In this document: piece by piece, positions 9,878 to 20,237 of the stretch
How positions within the stretch are numbered: the first letter of the stretch is position 1
Layout of the letters: each line of letters begins with the position of its first letter
Program-made: the position numbers and the translations under genes
The notes under the pieces: model-generated
What the model saw: the letters and a program-made list of their open reading frames with translations, nothing else
Told to the model about the DNA's origin: nothing
Databases searched by the model: none
Assembly: GCA_028571685.1 (NCBI GenBank)
Contig: CM053142.1
Location: 66,427,296 to 66,491,295, forward strand
Direction: 5' to 3'
Source of the DNA: Heterohyrax brucei
Lineage: Eukaryota; Chordata; Mammalia; Hyracoidea; Procaviidae
DNA length: 64,000 nt

Positions 9878-11700
9878 ATCCTGCTTACGGAAGAGTTTTT
9901 TAAGGCAATAGATAATATCCAAAGGTCTTAATTTAGCCAAATGCCTAAAGAACACATCACAAGAAAGTATGTTTTTCACTGGAGGTCACAGGACTTGGTG
10001 AGCCTTCAGCCAATATCAGTAGTTGGGATAAAGGACAGAGTGTATAACAGGCAGAGGAGATCAAAGATGGTAATAAAAAGCTATGACTCAGTTTAGGGTT
10101 AGCTCAGCCACTAATGATTTGATAGCCCAGAGAAATCCACACTATGAGGTAATAACTTAAATTCTTCACACTTTGGAGCTCTCTTTCAGATCAGGCTTGG
10201 GTTATTGACCGTGACATGATTCCTTTAGAAATGTTAGTCTATTAGTTAAAATGCAACTAAATGCAGTATTATTTGCTAAGTATAGAACAGTATCACTAGG
10301 GATGGTGTCACGCAGTGCACGTAACTCAGGGTGTTACCATCCCTCTGTGCTAACTACCACAATATTGCAGCTAAAACACTAGAAAATTTGACAAAATCAG
10401 CCACTATTAAAAGCCAGCAGCAATGGAAACAGCGGTGTGTGCTCATAGTGCATGCAGATGAAGCCATGTGACTTGAAGCCTCATTATAATAGAATAACAG
10501 TGACAGCTCTGACAAGAGTGCGTTAAAAAACCTCTAAAAGCAAATTAACACAGAGTTTTAGCCTTGTAGGTATATTGACATGTGTAAGCTGGGCTTACCA
10601 AAAAATGTTATTATACTAACTACAGGATTATTTTTAATAGAAAATAATAAATTCCTGGTGAAACATTGCACAAAGTATTATAGGCAGTCATTTAGGTGTC
10701 ATCCTCTGTGACAGTGCCACCCGGTGTGTTCTGCTCCCCCTAGTGACTGGTCTAGAGGCCTTTTTTCCTCAAAAGTATCTTCTACCTTCTTCTGCAAGCT
10801 CATTAGAAGTGGAATTTTACCAGCTAAAGAGAAACGTATGTGAGGACCCTAGGTCTATTCCTTTGGACATCATAATGTCAGTATTTGTATATTATATAGA
10901 ACATATATTAGAGACATAATATGGCATAGTAGAAATTTCACTGGATTTGTAACCAGAAGACTGAATTTGTTGTCTTAGTTTCCTACAGTGCTGACTGTAG
11001 ACTTCTTGGCACTTCTGAGCATCAATTTACAGGAGAAGAAGTGATTGAAACTGTGCATTTTAAATTCCAGGATTATTTTTTGATCTCAAAGAGTTCTCAT
11101 TGGTAAAAGCACAAGGTAAACTAAAGGAAGGTCATTGTCTCTAAGATTTCAAATCTTCTTCATTGTATGGGGTTCTGTCTTGGGAAAACCAAAAGACAAC
11201 TATGTAGGGTCCTGGAAGAAGTTTCACACATATAGGCTTACCATAGGCTGAACTCACAGGGGCCTAGGGTATCTGCCCCGATAACTTCATCCTGCTCTGC
11301 CCAGAGCTGCCAGATAGGGTGTGGGCTGCCTCCTGGCCTGTGACGTGGTAGTAACAGAGACTTCGGCTGGTCTCCATCTCTGTGCTGCTGTCCCCACTGT
11401 CTAGCTCACGTGGGCACACTTGGCTTTTGTACTCATTATAAATGGTGATTAGGAGGCCCTCACAATGGAATCTTCTGCCCTCTGAGTCTGGTTCCTCTCA
11501 TTTCCTTTCCTCCCTGCTTCTAACAGCAGCCAAGATGGTGTCTCGAAAAGCCCTGTTGAAGACTTGTGTTTCAAGCAATAGGTGTTCCCCAGGAGAGCAG
11601 CTGAGTGTATACTAAAGGCCATTTTGCTCAGTGTAACCAAGAGTAATTCCACTCCAAGGATTTAAACTCTGTGGATTAAGTTGGGCTGCATCCAGGTTTG
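9878..11700. other. Longest repeat-poor stretch in the first 15 kb
   Basis: I can name no repeat here except a possible MIR trace at 10920-10985 ('aatatggcatagtagaaatt'). Composition is even, and no frame exceeds 67 residues. The part from about 10070 to 10800 lacks any repeat signature and is a candidate for single-copy, perhaps conserved, non-coding sequence. That is inference only. Confidence 0.45.
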
Positions 11701-11886
11701 TTGTTGTTAGCTGCTGTTGATTCTTATTCATGTGTGTGCCGAGTAGAACTGCTCTAAAAGGTTTAAAGGCCGTGAACTTTCGGAAGCAGATCACTAGGCT
11801 TATCACAAAGGTGCCTCTGGAGGGGTGCGAACCACCAACCTTTCAGCTAGAAGCTGAGTGCTTAACCATTTGTGCTACCCTGGACC
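11701..11886 (-). mobile_element. AfroSINE, long variant
   Basis: The plus strand starts with 'ttgttgttagctgctgttga', the same phrase that ends RTE copies in this window. It continues through the extra module around 'cggaagcagatcactaggct' and ends at the tRNA-like head ('gagtgcttaaccatttgtgc'). The 142-residue frame at 11730-12158 runs across this SINE and is a chance ORF. Confidence 0.75.
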
Positions 11887-13084
11887 TCACTGTATCCAGG
11901 TTAAGTCCATATTTTTGCAAGGTTGCTGGTTCCACTAAAGCGCAAATCATCTCTCTCTGGAGTCTCTGTATACCCATGCATGGCACATTGTTACTCGTCA
12001 GAGTTGGCCTGTGTCAGAGAGGTGTGGGTATAAGGTGCAGAGGCCCCTTGGCAGGGGCAGGGAGAAGCTTAGTTTTTATTAATATTTTCAGTCTTACCAG
12101 CTCCATTCTATATATGCTAAGATTGGTGTCTTTTGTGCAGAGAGAAAGTATTCAATAAGTATCATTTGTGAAGTTACAGTGAAAAGGTGAGGTTCTCACC
12201 TGAGGGCAGGGACAGCTTTATGTGAGGAATATAGGATACGGAGGAAGGGAACAAAATGAAATAAATCAAGTATAGCAAAAACCTGAGGATCCTTCCGAGT
12301 CCCAGTGAGAATGTGAGATTACAAATTCAGAGCCCCACTGACATTCATCTTTGTTTCTTCTAAAGAGTTGCTGGAGTGAGCAGGGGCCTCAGTGTCTCTC
12401 TTCCTCCCTTTACAGAAAAATGAAAAGGTAGAATGAAAACTTCACATCTACATGAGGTGAGGGCCGTGTCCCACACCCATGGGACCTGGTGACCTAGGAC
12501 ACCTCCTTTCTCAGGGTGGCAGAAAGGAGACAGGAGGTTCCTGGAGAGTGTAGGCCTGGTTGCCTAATTGTCTTGTGAGAGGATCGGCTCCTCTACAATG
12601 ACTGTGAGGTCAGATGTTCTACCAACACACACCACTGAGCCAACAGAATAGACTCTGATGGCCAGAAGAGCCCTAGGCATGGGTGACCCCACCCCAACTA
12701 AACAACCAGGTCTGCACTCTCTGACTCCACCCCAGAAAACTAACCTGGCAGTCCACAAGTGTCTGATCCTAGTGCCTGATCATAGCCCCACGAGAACATC
12801 TCCAGGGTAATGGGGGCAAATCCTTAACCCAGACCTCAGTCAGAGCTCCAATTCCTGGGCTTGAAAGCTCTCTACAACAGTTAAAATGAATGAAGGAGAT
12901 CAATACAGATTGTTGTTTTATATCTTGAAGTCATAATGTTGGATGGAAAATGTAAGGTGCAGAAGGACGAATGCACTAGGATATCATCCGTATTAACTCC
13001 CTAAATGAACATTCCTAGGTGAGCCAGTGTTTACAGATAGGTTTTAGCACCACCTGTCGTTTTATTTCTTAACAAAAATTTCCA
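11887..13084. other. Unassigned non-coding DNA
   Basis: No gene or nameable repeat. A 64-residue minus frame at 12564-12758 has no domain. Confidence 0.5.
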
Positions 13085-14457
13085 GAGCAATAATGAAAAG
13101 ACAAACAACCCCAAGTCAACAAAGAGCAAAGGACTTGAATTGACATTTCTCTAAAAAAGATACACAAATGGACAGCTGGCATGTGAAAAGATGCTCACCA
13201 TCATTAGTCATCAGGAAAATGCAAATCAAAGCTACAATGAGATTCCACTTCCCACCAATGTGTATGGAGAAATGTGGATAGAAAATAACAAGTGTTGACA
13301 AAAACACAGAGAAACTGGGATCGTCACCAACTGTTCGTAGGAATGGAAAATGGAAAATAAGGCAGCTGCTGTGGTAAACAGTTGGGTGAAGGCTCCAAAA
13401 GTCAACCATAGAATGGCCATTGTTGTGTTGTTGTTAGATGCTGTTGAGTTGGTTCCGACTCATAATGACCCAGTACACAGCAGAACAAAACACTGGACGG
13501 TCTTGAGCCATGCCCATAATCATTTTTATTCTTAAGCCCATTGTTGTAGCCACCGTGTGTATCTGTCTTGCTGAGGGTCTTCCTCTACCACGAATGATGT
13601 CTCTCTCCAGGGACTGATCCCTCCTGGCAACATGTCCAAAGTCTGTAGTAGTAGATGCGGTTTCACTACCTTTGCCTTCAAGGGGCACTCTGGTTGTACT
13701 TCTTCCCAAACAGATCTATCTGTTCTTTGGCAGTCCGTGGAACTTTGCAGATTCTTCTCTAGCATTGTAATTCAAAGGCATCAATTCTTCTTCTGTCTTT
13801 CTTATTCATCATCCAGCTGAGGAATACAGGATTCATTTACTCATTTACATAAGGAATAAGGAAGCCAATGAGTAAGGGAGAATTACCACATGACCCAGCA
13901 ATTCCGTGGTAAGTTTTAGTGTAACTGAAAGACTTGAAAGTAGGGAATCAAACAGGTATTTCTACACCAGAGTTTATTGTAGCACTATTGATAACAGCCA
14001 AAAGGTAGAAGCAGTGCAAGTGTCCATTAATAGATGAATAGGTAAACAAAACGTGATACATACATACAATTAAATATTATTCAGCCGTGAAGAGAAATGA
14101 AGTCCTGATATATGCTACTATATGGATGAACCTTGAAAACGTTCTGCTGAGTGAAATAAGTGAGATGCAAAAGGACTCATTTTGAATGATCCCAGTTATG
14201 TGAAATATCTAGAGTAGGCAAACACATAGAGACAAAAGTTTATTAGTGCTTGCCAGGGTCTGGGTGAAGAATGGAGAGTTTAAGAGGCACTGAATTTCTA
14301 TTTGGGGTGAAGCAAAATTTTTGGAAATGGATAGTGTTGACAGTTGTATAACATGATGAATGTAATTAATGTCACTGAACTGCACCCTAAAAATGATTAA
14401 AACGGCTAATTTTTGTTGTATTTATTTTACCACATTAAAAAATATATACAAGTTCTG
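13085..14457 (+). mobile_element. Old L1 3' end (L1M type), interrupted
   Basis: The sequence follows the end of L1 ORF2 and the 3'UTR in order: 'agcaaaggacttgaattgac', 'gaaaatgcaaatcaaagc', 'ccacatgacccagcaattcc', 'atggatgaaccttgaaaacg' and 'atgtcactgaactgcaccc', ending in an AT-rich tail. It is interrupted by an RTE fragment at 13420-13820. Many stops show that it is inactive. Confidence 0.8.
13420..13820 (-). mobile_element. RTE LINE 3' fragment inserted in L1
   Basis: The plus strand begins with the RTE end 'tgttgttgttagatgctgtt' and runs back through the C-terminal coding region. The minus strand encodes DFGHVARRDQSLERDII and GLRIKMIMGMAQDRPVF, close to the equivalent part of the RTE copies at 4.7 and 37.4 kb. 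It is 5' truncated at about 400 bp. L1 sequence continues on both sides, so the RTE came later. Confidence 0.85.
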
Positions 14458-14458
14458 A

Positions 14459-14882
14459 CAGTTACGTTTGCGAACTCTTCCTAGAAAAAGTGTTGCGTAC
14501 CTCGTGGCTAAGTATCATCACGGTCACCTTTCTGGAATGGCCATCAGAGCTGCAGTCATACTACCCTTGATGTCCTGAATGTCATCAAGATACTTTCCTT
14601 TCAATATTTCCTTTATATTCAGGTAAAGAAAAAGTCACTGGGGATCAGATCAGGTGAGTAAAGAGGGTGTTCCAATGCAGCTTACTGGCTAAAAACTCCC
14701 TCACAGACATTATACAATTAAGTTTGTGAACTTGCCACCTTGCTACTGTGTGCAATGGTCATTCCAGAAAGTTCCAAAGTTGCATGGAAGGGTGGACTAG
14801 ATGCTGGCATCGGTGACTGGCTTCCCAAAGGGAGTACTCAGCAACGAGGAATGTAGCACTTAGAACAATTAAATTTGTGGAC
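14459..14882 (-). mobile_element. Mariner-derived non-autonomous element
   Basis: Degenerate terminal repeats lie at both ends ('acgtttgcgaactcttcc' on the left; 'ttaaatttgtggacttaatt' on the right). On the minus strand the centre encodes a remnant of the mariner transposase end, with VREFLA then the region equivalent to PYAPDLAP, and 'gatgacattcaggacatcaa'. The right part matches, in inverted orientation, the transposase 3' coding segment. The copy at 18130-20445 has the same layout. No intact transposase is present. Confidence 0.7.
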
Positions 14883-14894
14883 TTAATTGTTGGG

Positions 14895-14970
14895 GCACAC
14901 ATACACACACACACACACACTCACACACACTCACACACGTACATGTATGTATATGTATGTATGTATGTAT
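14895..14970. repeat. (CA)n followed by (ATGT)n microsatellite
   Basis: A CA-rich run with two TCACA interruptions continues directly into ATGT tetranucleotides. It abuts the right end of the mariner derivative. Confidence 0.95.
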
Positions 14971-15221
14971 ACCTCCAAAGCAAATGTGTCGAATTGCAAG
15001 AATCTGTTAAATTTTGGCAGCAGGCACATGGAGTATTTTCAGAATATTGAAAATTTCCAGGAAAGACCAAAACAAAGAAGAGCAAAAAAGAAAGAAGAGG
15101 TCTGGGGAGGTTTGTGACAGTGAAGAGCTACTTGTACATCCATCACCGTTCCCCAGGCTTCTCTGTTCTGACTGCAAATCTGAATCACTTGAAAGGCATG
15201 GGTTCTAACCACCCTGCCTGT
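14971..15221. other. Unassigned non-coding DNA
   Basis: Short frames at 14887-15117 arise from the microsatellite. No repeat is recognised. Confidence 0.5.
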
Positions 15222-15598
15222 CGTGGTTTCCTAGTGCTGCTGAAACAAAATAGCCTAAATGGATGGCTTTAGAGAAAAGAAATTTATTTTCTCACAATTC
15301 AGGAAGAGATTAATGGCCCAGATTCACAGTGTGGTTCAAGAGGGAGGTCCTTCTTTGTCTGTTTCAGGTTCTGGGAGCCGGCAGTCCTCTTTCCTTGAAG
15401 ATCTTCACGTGGCATCTATCTTCCCCAGCTTCTGCATCCTCCTCTGTGTGTCTACGTACTCTCACAGCTCACAAGTGGGTAGGGCTAGAATGCTTAACAT
15501 GACAAAGATAAACTTATTCCCAAATGGGATTACACCCACCAGTATAGTCATTAGGATCCCAGCAAGCATTTGGGAGAACACAATTCAATTCTAACACT
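15222..15598 (-). mobile_element. MaLR-type LTR, antisense
   Basis: The plus strand has the reverse-complement MaLR/MLT1 layout: 'ggtttcctagtgctgctgaa' at one end, then 'gaaatttattttctcacaat' (reversed poly(A) signal region), and 'gagaacacaattcaattcta' at the other end. It resembles the reverse complement of the LTRs at 2.3 and 57.9 kb. No internal viral region adjoins it. Confidence 0.6.
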
Positions 15599-15878
15599 GA
15601 GAAAGACACACTGACACACCTGCTTGTACTCCGAAGTCCTCAGAGCGTTCCTCTGGATCTGTCAGGCCCAGCTCTCACTGGCAGCGTTCTTACTTTGAAT
15701 AGATTTTAGATCTTCCAACTTCTCTGAATTCATTTCCTTGATTCTTGGTTCTGAGAGAAGATGGAAGAAAGCCCTGACACACCTCCAGGCTAGCAGATCC
15801 AGGACATGTTGGACTAGGAGGATATGAGCCTTGACGGGCTATCCTGTCTCTAAACAAACAAACAAGCAAAGTAAAGAC
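15599..15878. other. Unassigned non-coding DNA
   Basis: No gene or nameable repeat. Confidence 0.5.
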
Positions 15879-16078
15879 CAGTTGCCCTTAAGTTTACTAC
15901 AATTCCAGTCTACCCTGTGGGTAAAACACAGTAAAACATTCCATAGGGTTTTCTTTGCTATGTTTTTACGGAAGTAGATGGGCAGGTCTTTCTTCTGCAG
16001 TGTCAATGAGTGGGTTTGAACCACCAATCTTTAGGTTAGGAGTCAAGTCGAACTATTTGCCCTGGCTCTGGGGTTCCC
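15879..16078 (-). mobile_element. AfroSINE, long variant, decayed
   Basis: It has the long-variant order: the middle module 'acggaagtagatgggcaggt' and 'gtcttcttctgcagtg'-like sequence, then 'gggtttgaaccaccaatct' (reversed B box) and 'gccctggctctggggttcc'. The tail side is very diverged. Confidence 0.65.
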
Positions 16079-17111
16079 TATTTGCGTACTGTGATCTGGG
16101 ACATTCCTTTCGGAGCCAGGAAAGACACTTCCCTTGATCCTTCCTGTTTATAATGATGTCGTGAAAAATGAATGCTGTGGTAGGTTTGAATGCCAGGACC
16201 ACAATATGTCTTTCTTGTAGTCTAATGATCAATACAGCTTTTAGAGCCTCAGCTCCTTTACTCCTGAGGTATAGTGCAATGCTATACATATTGAACGCAC
16301 CTGATCAATAGTGGTTGATGAGAGGAATGGATGCATGAATGAAGTGTTTTGAGAAGTATACGTATAACCTGAGTGGAAGAGATTGTTATAATTAGAAAAC
16401 CAGAGCCGAAGCTGGGAACCTGACCCAGGAGCTGGTTCCCGGTGCCCTTGCTATCAGACGCGCTGTCGGAGCTCCCAGACAGCCTGGGCACAAGCCAAAG
16501 ACCCAGAGTGCCGGCCTGAAGCAAAGCCCTAAGGGAACAATCATCCATCATAGAAGGTAATGGTGCGTGGAAGGGTTTGTCTCCCCCCTCCAATCTTCCT
16601 TGGACTGGTGGCTGTGGGGAAAGAATCTGACTTTCCCAAGAGAAGAAAGGCCAATTTTAGAACAGCTTGGTTTCTTTTTTCTAAGCCAGCTGGTGCCAGT
16701 ACAGGACATTCCACACTGGTCTCAGGCTAAGGTACTCCAGAGCCATCTCTGGGCCTGATCATTTTCTCTTCCCTCAAGCATTCCAGTAATTCCTGGAAGT
16801 CAGATCTCCTTCCCGTTAGCTACACCTTCTCCCTGTGTTGCCCCACTCTGAGGACAATGACACTCATGAGGCCCTACCTTCCTTGATTTCCGGAATGTGT
16901 GCAATAGGTTTTGTACTGCTTTACTGACTTGCTCACCAGTGTGACATGTGACTGAAGCAGATGGCTGTGGACAGCTTCTGTATAGGGAAAAGAGCCCTTA
17001 AGAGGACCCATAGTAGCTTCCTTCTGTCTAATCAGTCTGTGATGGGTACAGATGAGTAGAAAATGGAAAAATAACCATTTGGGCCTTGCTGCTCAAAGGC
17101 TGAAAGAGTTT
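16079..17111. other. Unassigned DNA with a GC-rich patch
   Basis: From about 16390 to 16535 the sequence is clearly richer in G+C and contains several CpG sites ('agacgcgctgtcggagctcc'), unlike its surroundings. No promoter elements or transcription start can be defined. The overlapping frames on both strands have no domains. Confidence 0.45.
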
Positions 17112-17276
17112 GTTACGCAAGGGACCCTGTGGTCTCTGGAACATTAGTATCAGTGTCACCTGGGAGCTTGTTAGGACTATAGAACCGGGTCTCACCTCAG
17201 ATCTACTGAACCAGCATTTTAACAAGATCCCCAGGTGATTTTTAGGCCCACAAAAGTTTCAGAAGTACTGCTCTAG
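17112..17276 (+). mobile_element. MER5A-like DNA transposon (copy 1)
   Basis: 'agtgtcacctgggagcttgt', 'agatctactgaaccagca' and 'gatccccaggtgatttttag' follow the MER5A (hAT-Charlie, non-autonomous) order, ending at 'gaagtactgctctag'. It is decayed. Confidence 0.7.
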
Positions 17277-17278
17277 TC

Positions 17279-17588
17279 CAGTGGTTCTCAAAGCCTGGTC
17301 TTGTGGACCAGCGAAGTCACTTTCACCTGGGAATGTTAGAAATATGAATTCTCAGGCTGTAACGCAGACCTACTGAGTTAGAAACTTCAGGAGTCGAGTC
17401 CAGCAATCAGTATTTCAATGTGCACTAAACTCTGGTGGTGTAGTGGTTAAGTTAAGGTCAGCAGTTTGAATCCACTAGCTGCTCCTTGGTTACTCCCTGG
17501 GGCAGTTCTGTTTGTCCTGTAGGGTCACTGTGAGTTAGAATCAACTTGATGGCACACAACAACAAAGTTTGAGAAACACTGCTTTCAA
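17279..17588 (+). mobile_element. MER5A-like DNA transposon (copy 2), split by an AfroSINE
   Basis: The left end 'cagtggttctcaaagcctgg' and the right end 'agtttgagaaacactgc' form the MER5A terminal inverted repeat. The inner part 'agacctactgagttagaaac' and 'cagcaatcagtatttcaatg' is also typical. The AfroSINE at 17427-17564 interrupts it close to the right end. The copy follows MER5A copy 1 within a few bases. Confidence 0.8.
17427..17564 (+). mobile_element. AfroSINE inside MER5A
   Basis: Head 'aaactctggtggtgtagtgg', an internal gap of a few bases, B-box-like 'gtcagcagtttgaatcc', tail 'gtcactgtgagttagaatc' and end 'ggcacacaacaacaaa'. This end is the RTE-like CAA repeat. Confidence 0.85.
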
Positions 17589-17850
17589 GGAAATTTTCAC
17601 TTTAGGATAATTTAATTAGTAAAGAGAAGGACAGTGAGTCAAACTAAGGCAAATGTGTCAGAACAATACCAAATGATCCATGTCATGCCCTAGCCAAAAT
17701 AAACAATTGCTTTAGTGCCCCTCTCCCTCCTCAGCAGAGGGCCATCCTTCGTGTTGTGGAAGACAGACATCTAGACATCCTAGGAGCTAAAAGGATGGGA
17801 AGAGAGTAAAGGGAGTGAGAGTCAAGCAAGTGAATGATTTGGTCAGTAGA
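17589..17850. other. Unassigned non-coding DNA
   Basis: No gene or nameable repeat. Confidence 0.5.
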
Positions 17851-17854
17851 ATGA

Positions 17855-18127
17855 TGCCTTCTGCCCCTTATAGGCAAATGTATGGAAATCAGAGTTTATT
17901 AATGGTCACCAGGGACAAGAAGAAGAGACAAAGGGGAGGCACTGTTTGGGAATAAGCGAATTTCTGTTTATGTGAGGAAAAATTTTGCAAAAATTATTGG
18001 TGAGATTGCACAACATGATTATTGTATTTTATGTCACTGAACTGTGTATGTGAACAAGGTTGATTTGATAAATGTTGAAATATATATAATATACATACGT
18101 ATATATGTACATACACACACACATGGT
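17855..18127 (+). mobile_element. Old L1 3' tail with AT/CA-rich end
   Basis: It parallels the L1 end at 14.2-14.4 kb: 'tttattaatggtcaccaggg' corresponds to 'tttattagtgcttgccaggg', and 'atgtcactgaactgtgtatg' to 'atgtcactgaactgcaccc'. The element ends in AT- and CA-rich sequence at 18085-18125, directly before a mariner derivative. Confidence 0.6.
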
Positions 18128-18450
18128 CCAATAATTGAGTCTGCAAACTTAATTGTTCTAAGTGCTACGTATCTCCTTGCTGAATATTGCTGTGGTCACC
18201 TTTGAAGTACTCCCCTTGGGAAGCTATGGACTGATGCCAGTACCTAATTTGACCCTTCAAAGCAATTTTGAAACTTTTTCTGGAATGGCCATTGCACGTG
18301 CTTTCACAGTGGCAAGTTTGCTAACTTAACTGTATAGTTGTCTCTGAGGGAATTTTTGGCCAATAAGCAAATAACTGTTTTGGAACACCGTCCCTATGCA
18401 CCTGATCTGGCCCCTGGCAACTTTTTTCTTTACCTGAAGATAAGGAAGAC

Positions 18451-20237
18451 TTCTTTTTTAATTTTTTTATTGCAATTAAGTGAAAGTATTCAGTCCAAAT
18501 TGGGTTTGCATGCTCGCTTATCTGCAGTTCCCTCTGCTGTCCCCACCCAGTGACAGCACACTCGCTTTCACTCTATGTGTCTAGTGTCCTCTTAACAAGC
18601 ATCTGTCACCTTCTCTTTCTCTTCTCTTCCATCTAGAAAGTGACCAGTAGGGCAGCCTCCTGTAAATGCATAGAACCATAGAATATACATGCCATGTGGA
18701 TGTACTGTGTCCCTGAGTCCAGTCCATTCTTTCTGAAAAGTTGACTCACTATTGCTTTGCAGTCAGGGCCTGAAGCAGCTCCAGGGGCCATGTTACCAGG
18801 GGACCCTCCAGGTTGTCGGACCATCAATTCAGGTATTTTAGTAGAGGTCTTGGGTTGCACACCTCTTTCTATTCTTTCTTTCTTTCTTTTTTTGGTTTTA
18901 GTCAGATTAGTTTGTTCTTTCTTTATATTTATATATTTTTTATTATGATTGACTGGGTATATACAATCTCATATAAATTCACCCTCTGATAGTTTCAGAA
19001 AGGCTTCTTCATCTGGAAGTTCTTTGGATCTTTCTTTTGTGGACCTTCTGAAGCCATAGGTGAATTCTTCCTAATGTTCTGGTCCAAAGTTTGTTGCTTT
19101 TAGGGCATCTGGAGGTTGTTATGTTTCTCTGGTGTTACTTTAATGGGATCTGTCTGAAAAGGAAGTTGATCACCATACACCTCTATGTACTCCAGTGACT
19201 TGGCTCAGTGGAATCTCTAGGGTAACAAGGATCTACCTCCTGATTGGCTAAGACACAGCCCCACTTATAGAGTCATTGGGGAGCTGTCAGCTGACTCTAT
19301 AACATGAGATAGTAAAGGCTGGAAGAGAAGCTGGTTGCACTGCAGTTATTTCTCTGTTGAAAGGTAAAAGGAAACAAAACTAAAAAAAAAAAAGAAAGAT
19401 AGAAAGGTAAAAGGTATCTGACAGCTTCCAAATTAGTCAGGCTTTCAGGTGTGCAAGTCCCTCTTCCCAGTTAGCAAAGTACCAAAGTATCAAAGACTGC
19501 GTTACTGCCAGAAAAGCACTCTCTGGGCGGGCACTGCCTCCCAGCCTGGGAATTAGGTCCAGCTGTGGCCTCTGTATAGGAAACTCTGCCTCCTAGTGAA
19601 TCAAGATGGCATCCCCCACAAGCTCCCACAGCTGCCTTGGCAGGGATTCAGAGATTACAAGACAGAGAAGTCAGAGGTGCAAAGTTATACAGATTCCAAG
19701 GCCAGGCTCTCAAAATGTGGCAACTCTGCTCTCTGATCTCATCAGCAGTGTGTCTGAGACTTGCTGCCAGTCACCTCAGCCCCTCCTGCAAGCTAAGACA
19801 GAGGAAAAAAAAGTTAAAATGGCAACTTACCTTCAGTCTGTGAGAGCTGAGATTCAACAAGGGCTGGGTTCCAACACGAAAGAGGAGAAGTTTCACATTC
19901 AGTGGTGCTATAGAGCGAATAGACAGCCCTATGCCATGTCCTAGGGCTCACTAGGTGTCCAGAAGGCTCTGTTTAATTATCAGTTCAGGCCTTGGTTTCC
20001 AGAGGGACTTAGGGAGATGTGTGTTTAGTTCGCCATCTTGATTCTGGCTCCTGGGTTGTACGCCTCTTTTTCCCATGTTGCCTCAGACACTCTACATTGT
20101 GTCCCCCATCTTTGGTAGTGACTGGGTACCGTTTGGTTCTTCTGGTGTCATGTTGATACAGTCTTGCATTCATATGGGTCCTTCTGTCTCCTGGGCTCTT
20201 TTATCCTTATGTCTTTGTTGCTTTTGGTGATCATCTG
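18451..20237 (-). mobile_element. L1 3'UTR segment inserted in the mariner derivative
   Basis: It starts with a T-rich run on the plus strand (reverse poly(A)). It then carries the same landmarks in the same order as the L1 3'UTR at 33.3-33.8 kb: 'gtgacagcacactcgctttc', 'accaggggaccctccaggtt', 'ggaccatcaattcagg' and, after a second insertion, 'gactgggtaccgtttggttc' and 'gtgtcatgttgatacagtc'. It is 5' truncated within the 3'UTR and split at 18869-20051. Confidence 0.75.
18869..20051 (-). mobile_element. 1.2 kb retroposed element with an L1-like 5' end and duplicated target
   Basis: The flanks are 18 bp direct repeats with two mismatches (18851-18868 and 20052-20069, 'tgggttg.ac.cctcttt'). On the minus strand the element begins exactly at the repeat with 'ggagccagaatcaagatggc', the form of L1 5'UTR starts, and ends in an A-rich tail with GAAA units next to the left repeat. 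I cannot read ORF1 or ORF2 in it. It may be an internally deleted or prematurely polyadenylated L1. The 112-residue frame at 19606-19944 lies inside and has no domain. Confidence 0.7.

Noticed and set aside
11730..12158. 142-residue frame
   Set aside because: Its first third is antisense AfroSINE sequence, so it is a chance ORF.
14895..14970. CRISPR-like or regulatory repeat array
   Set aside because: It is a plain CA/ATGT microsatellite in mammalian DNA; there are no spacers.
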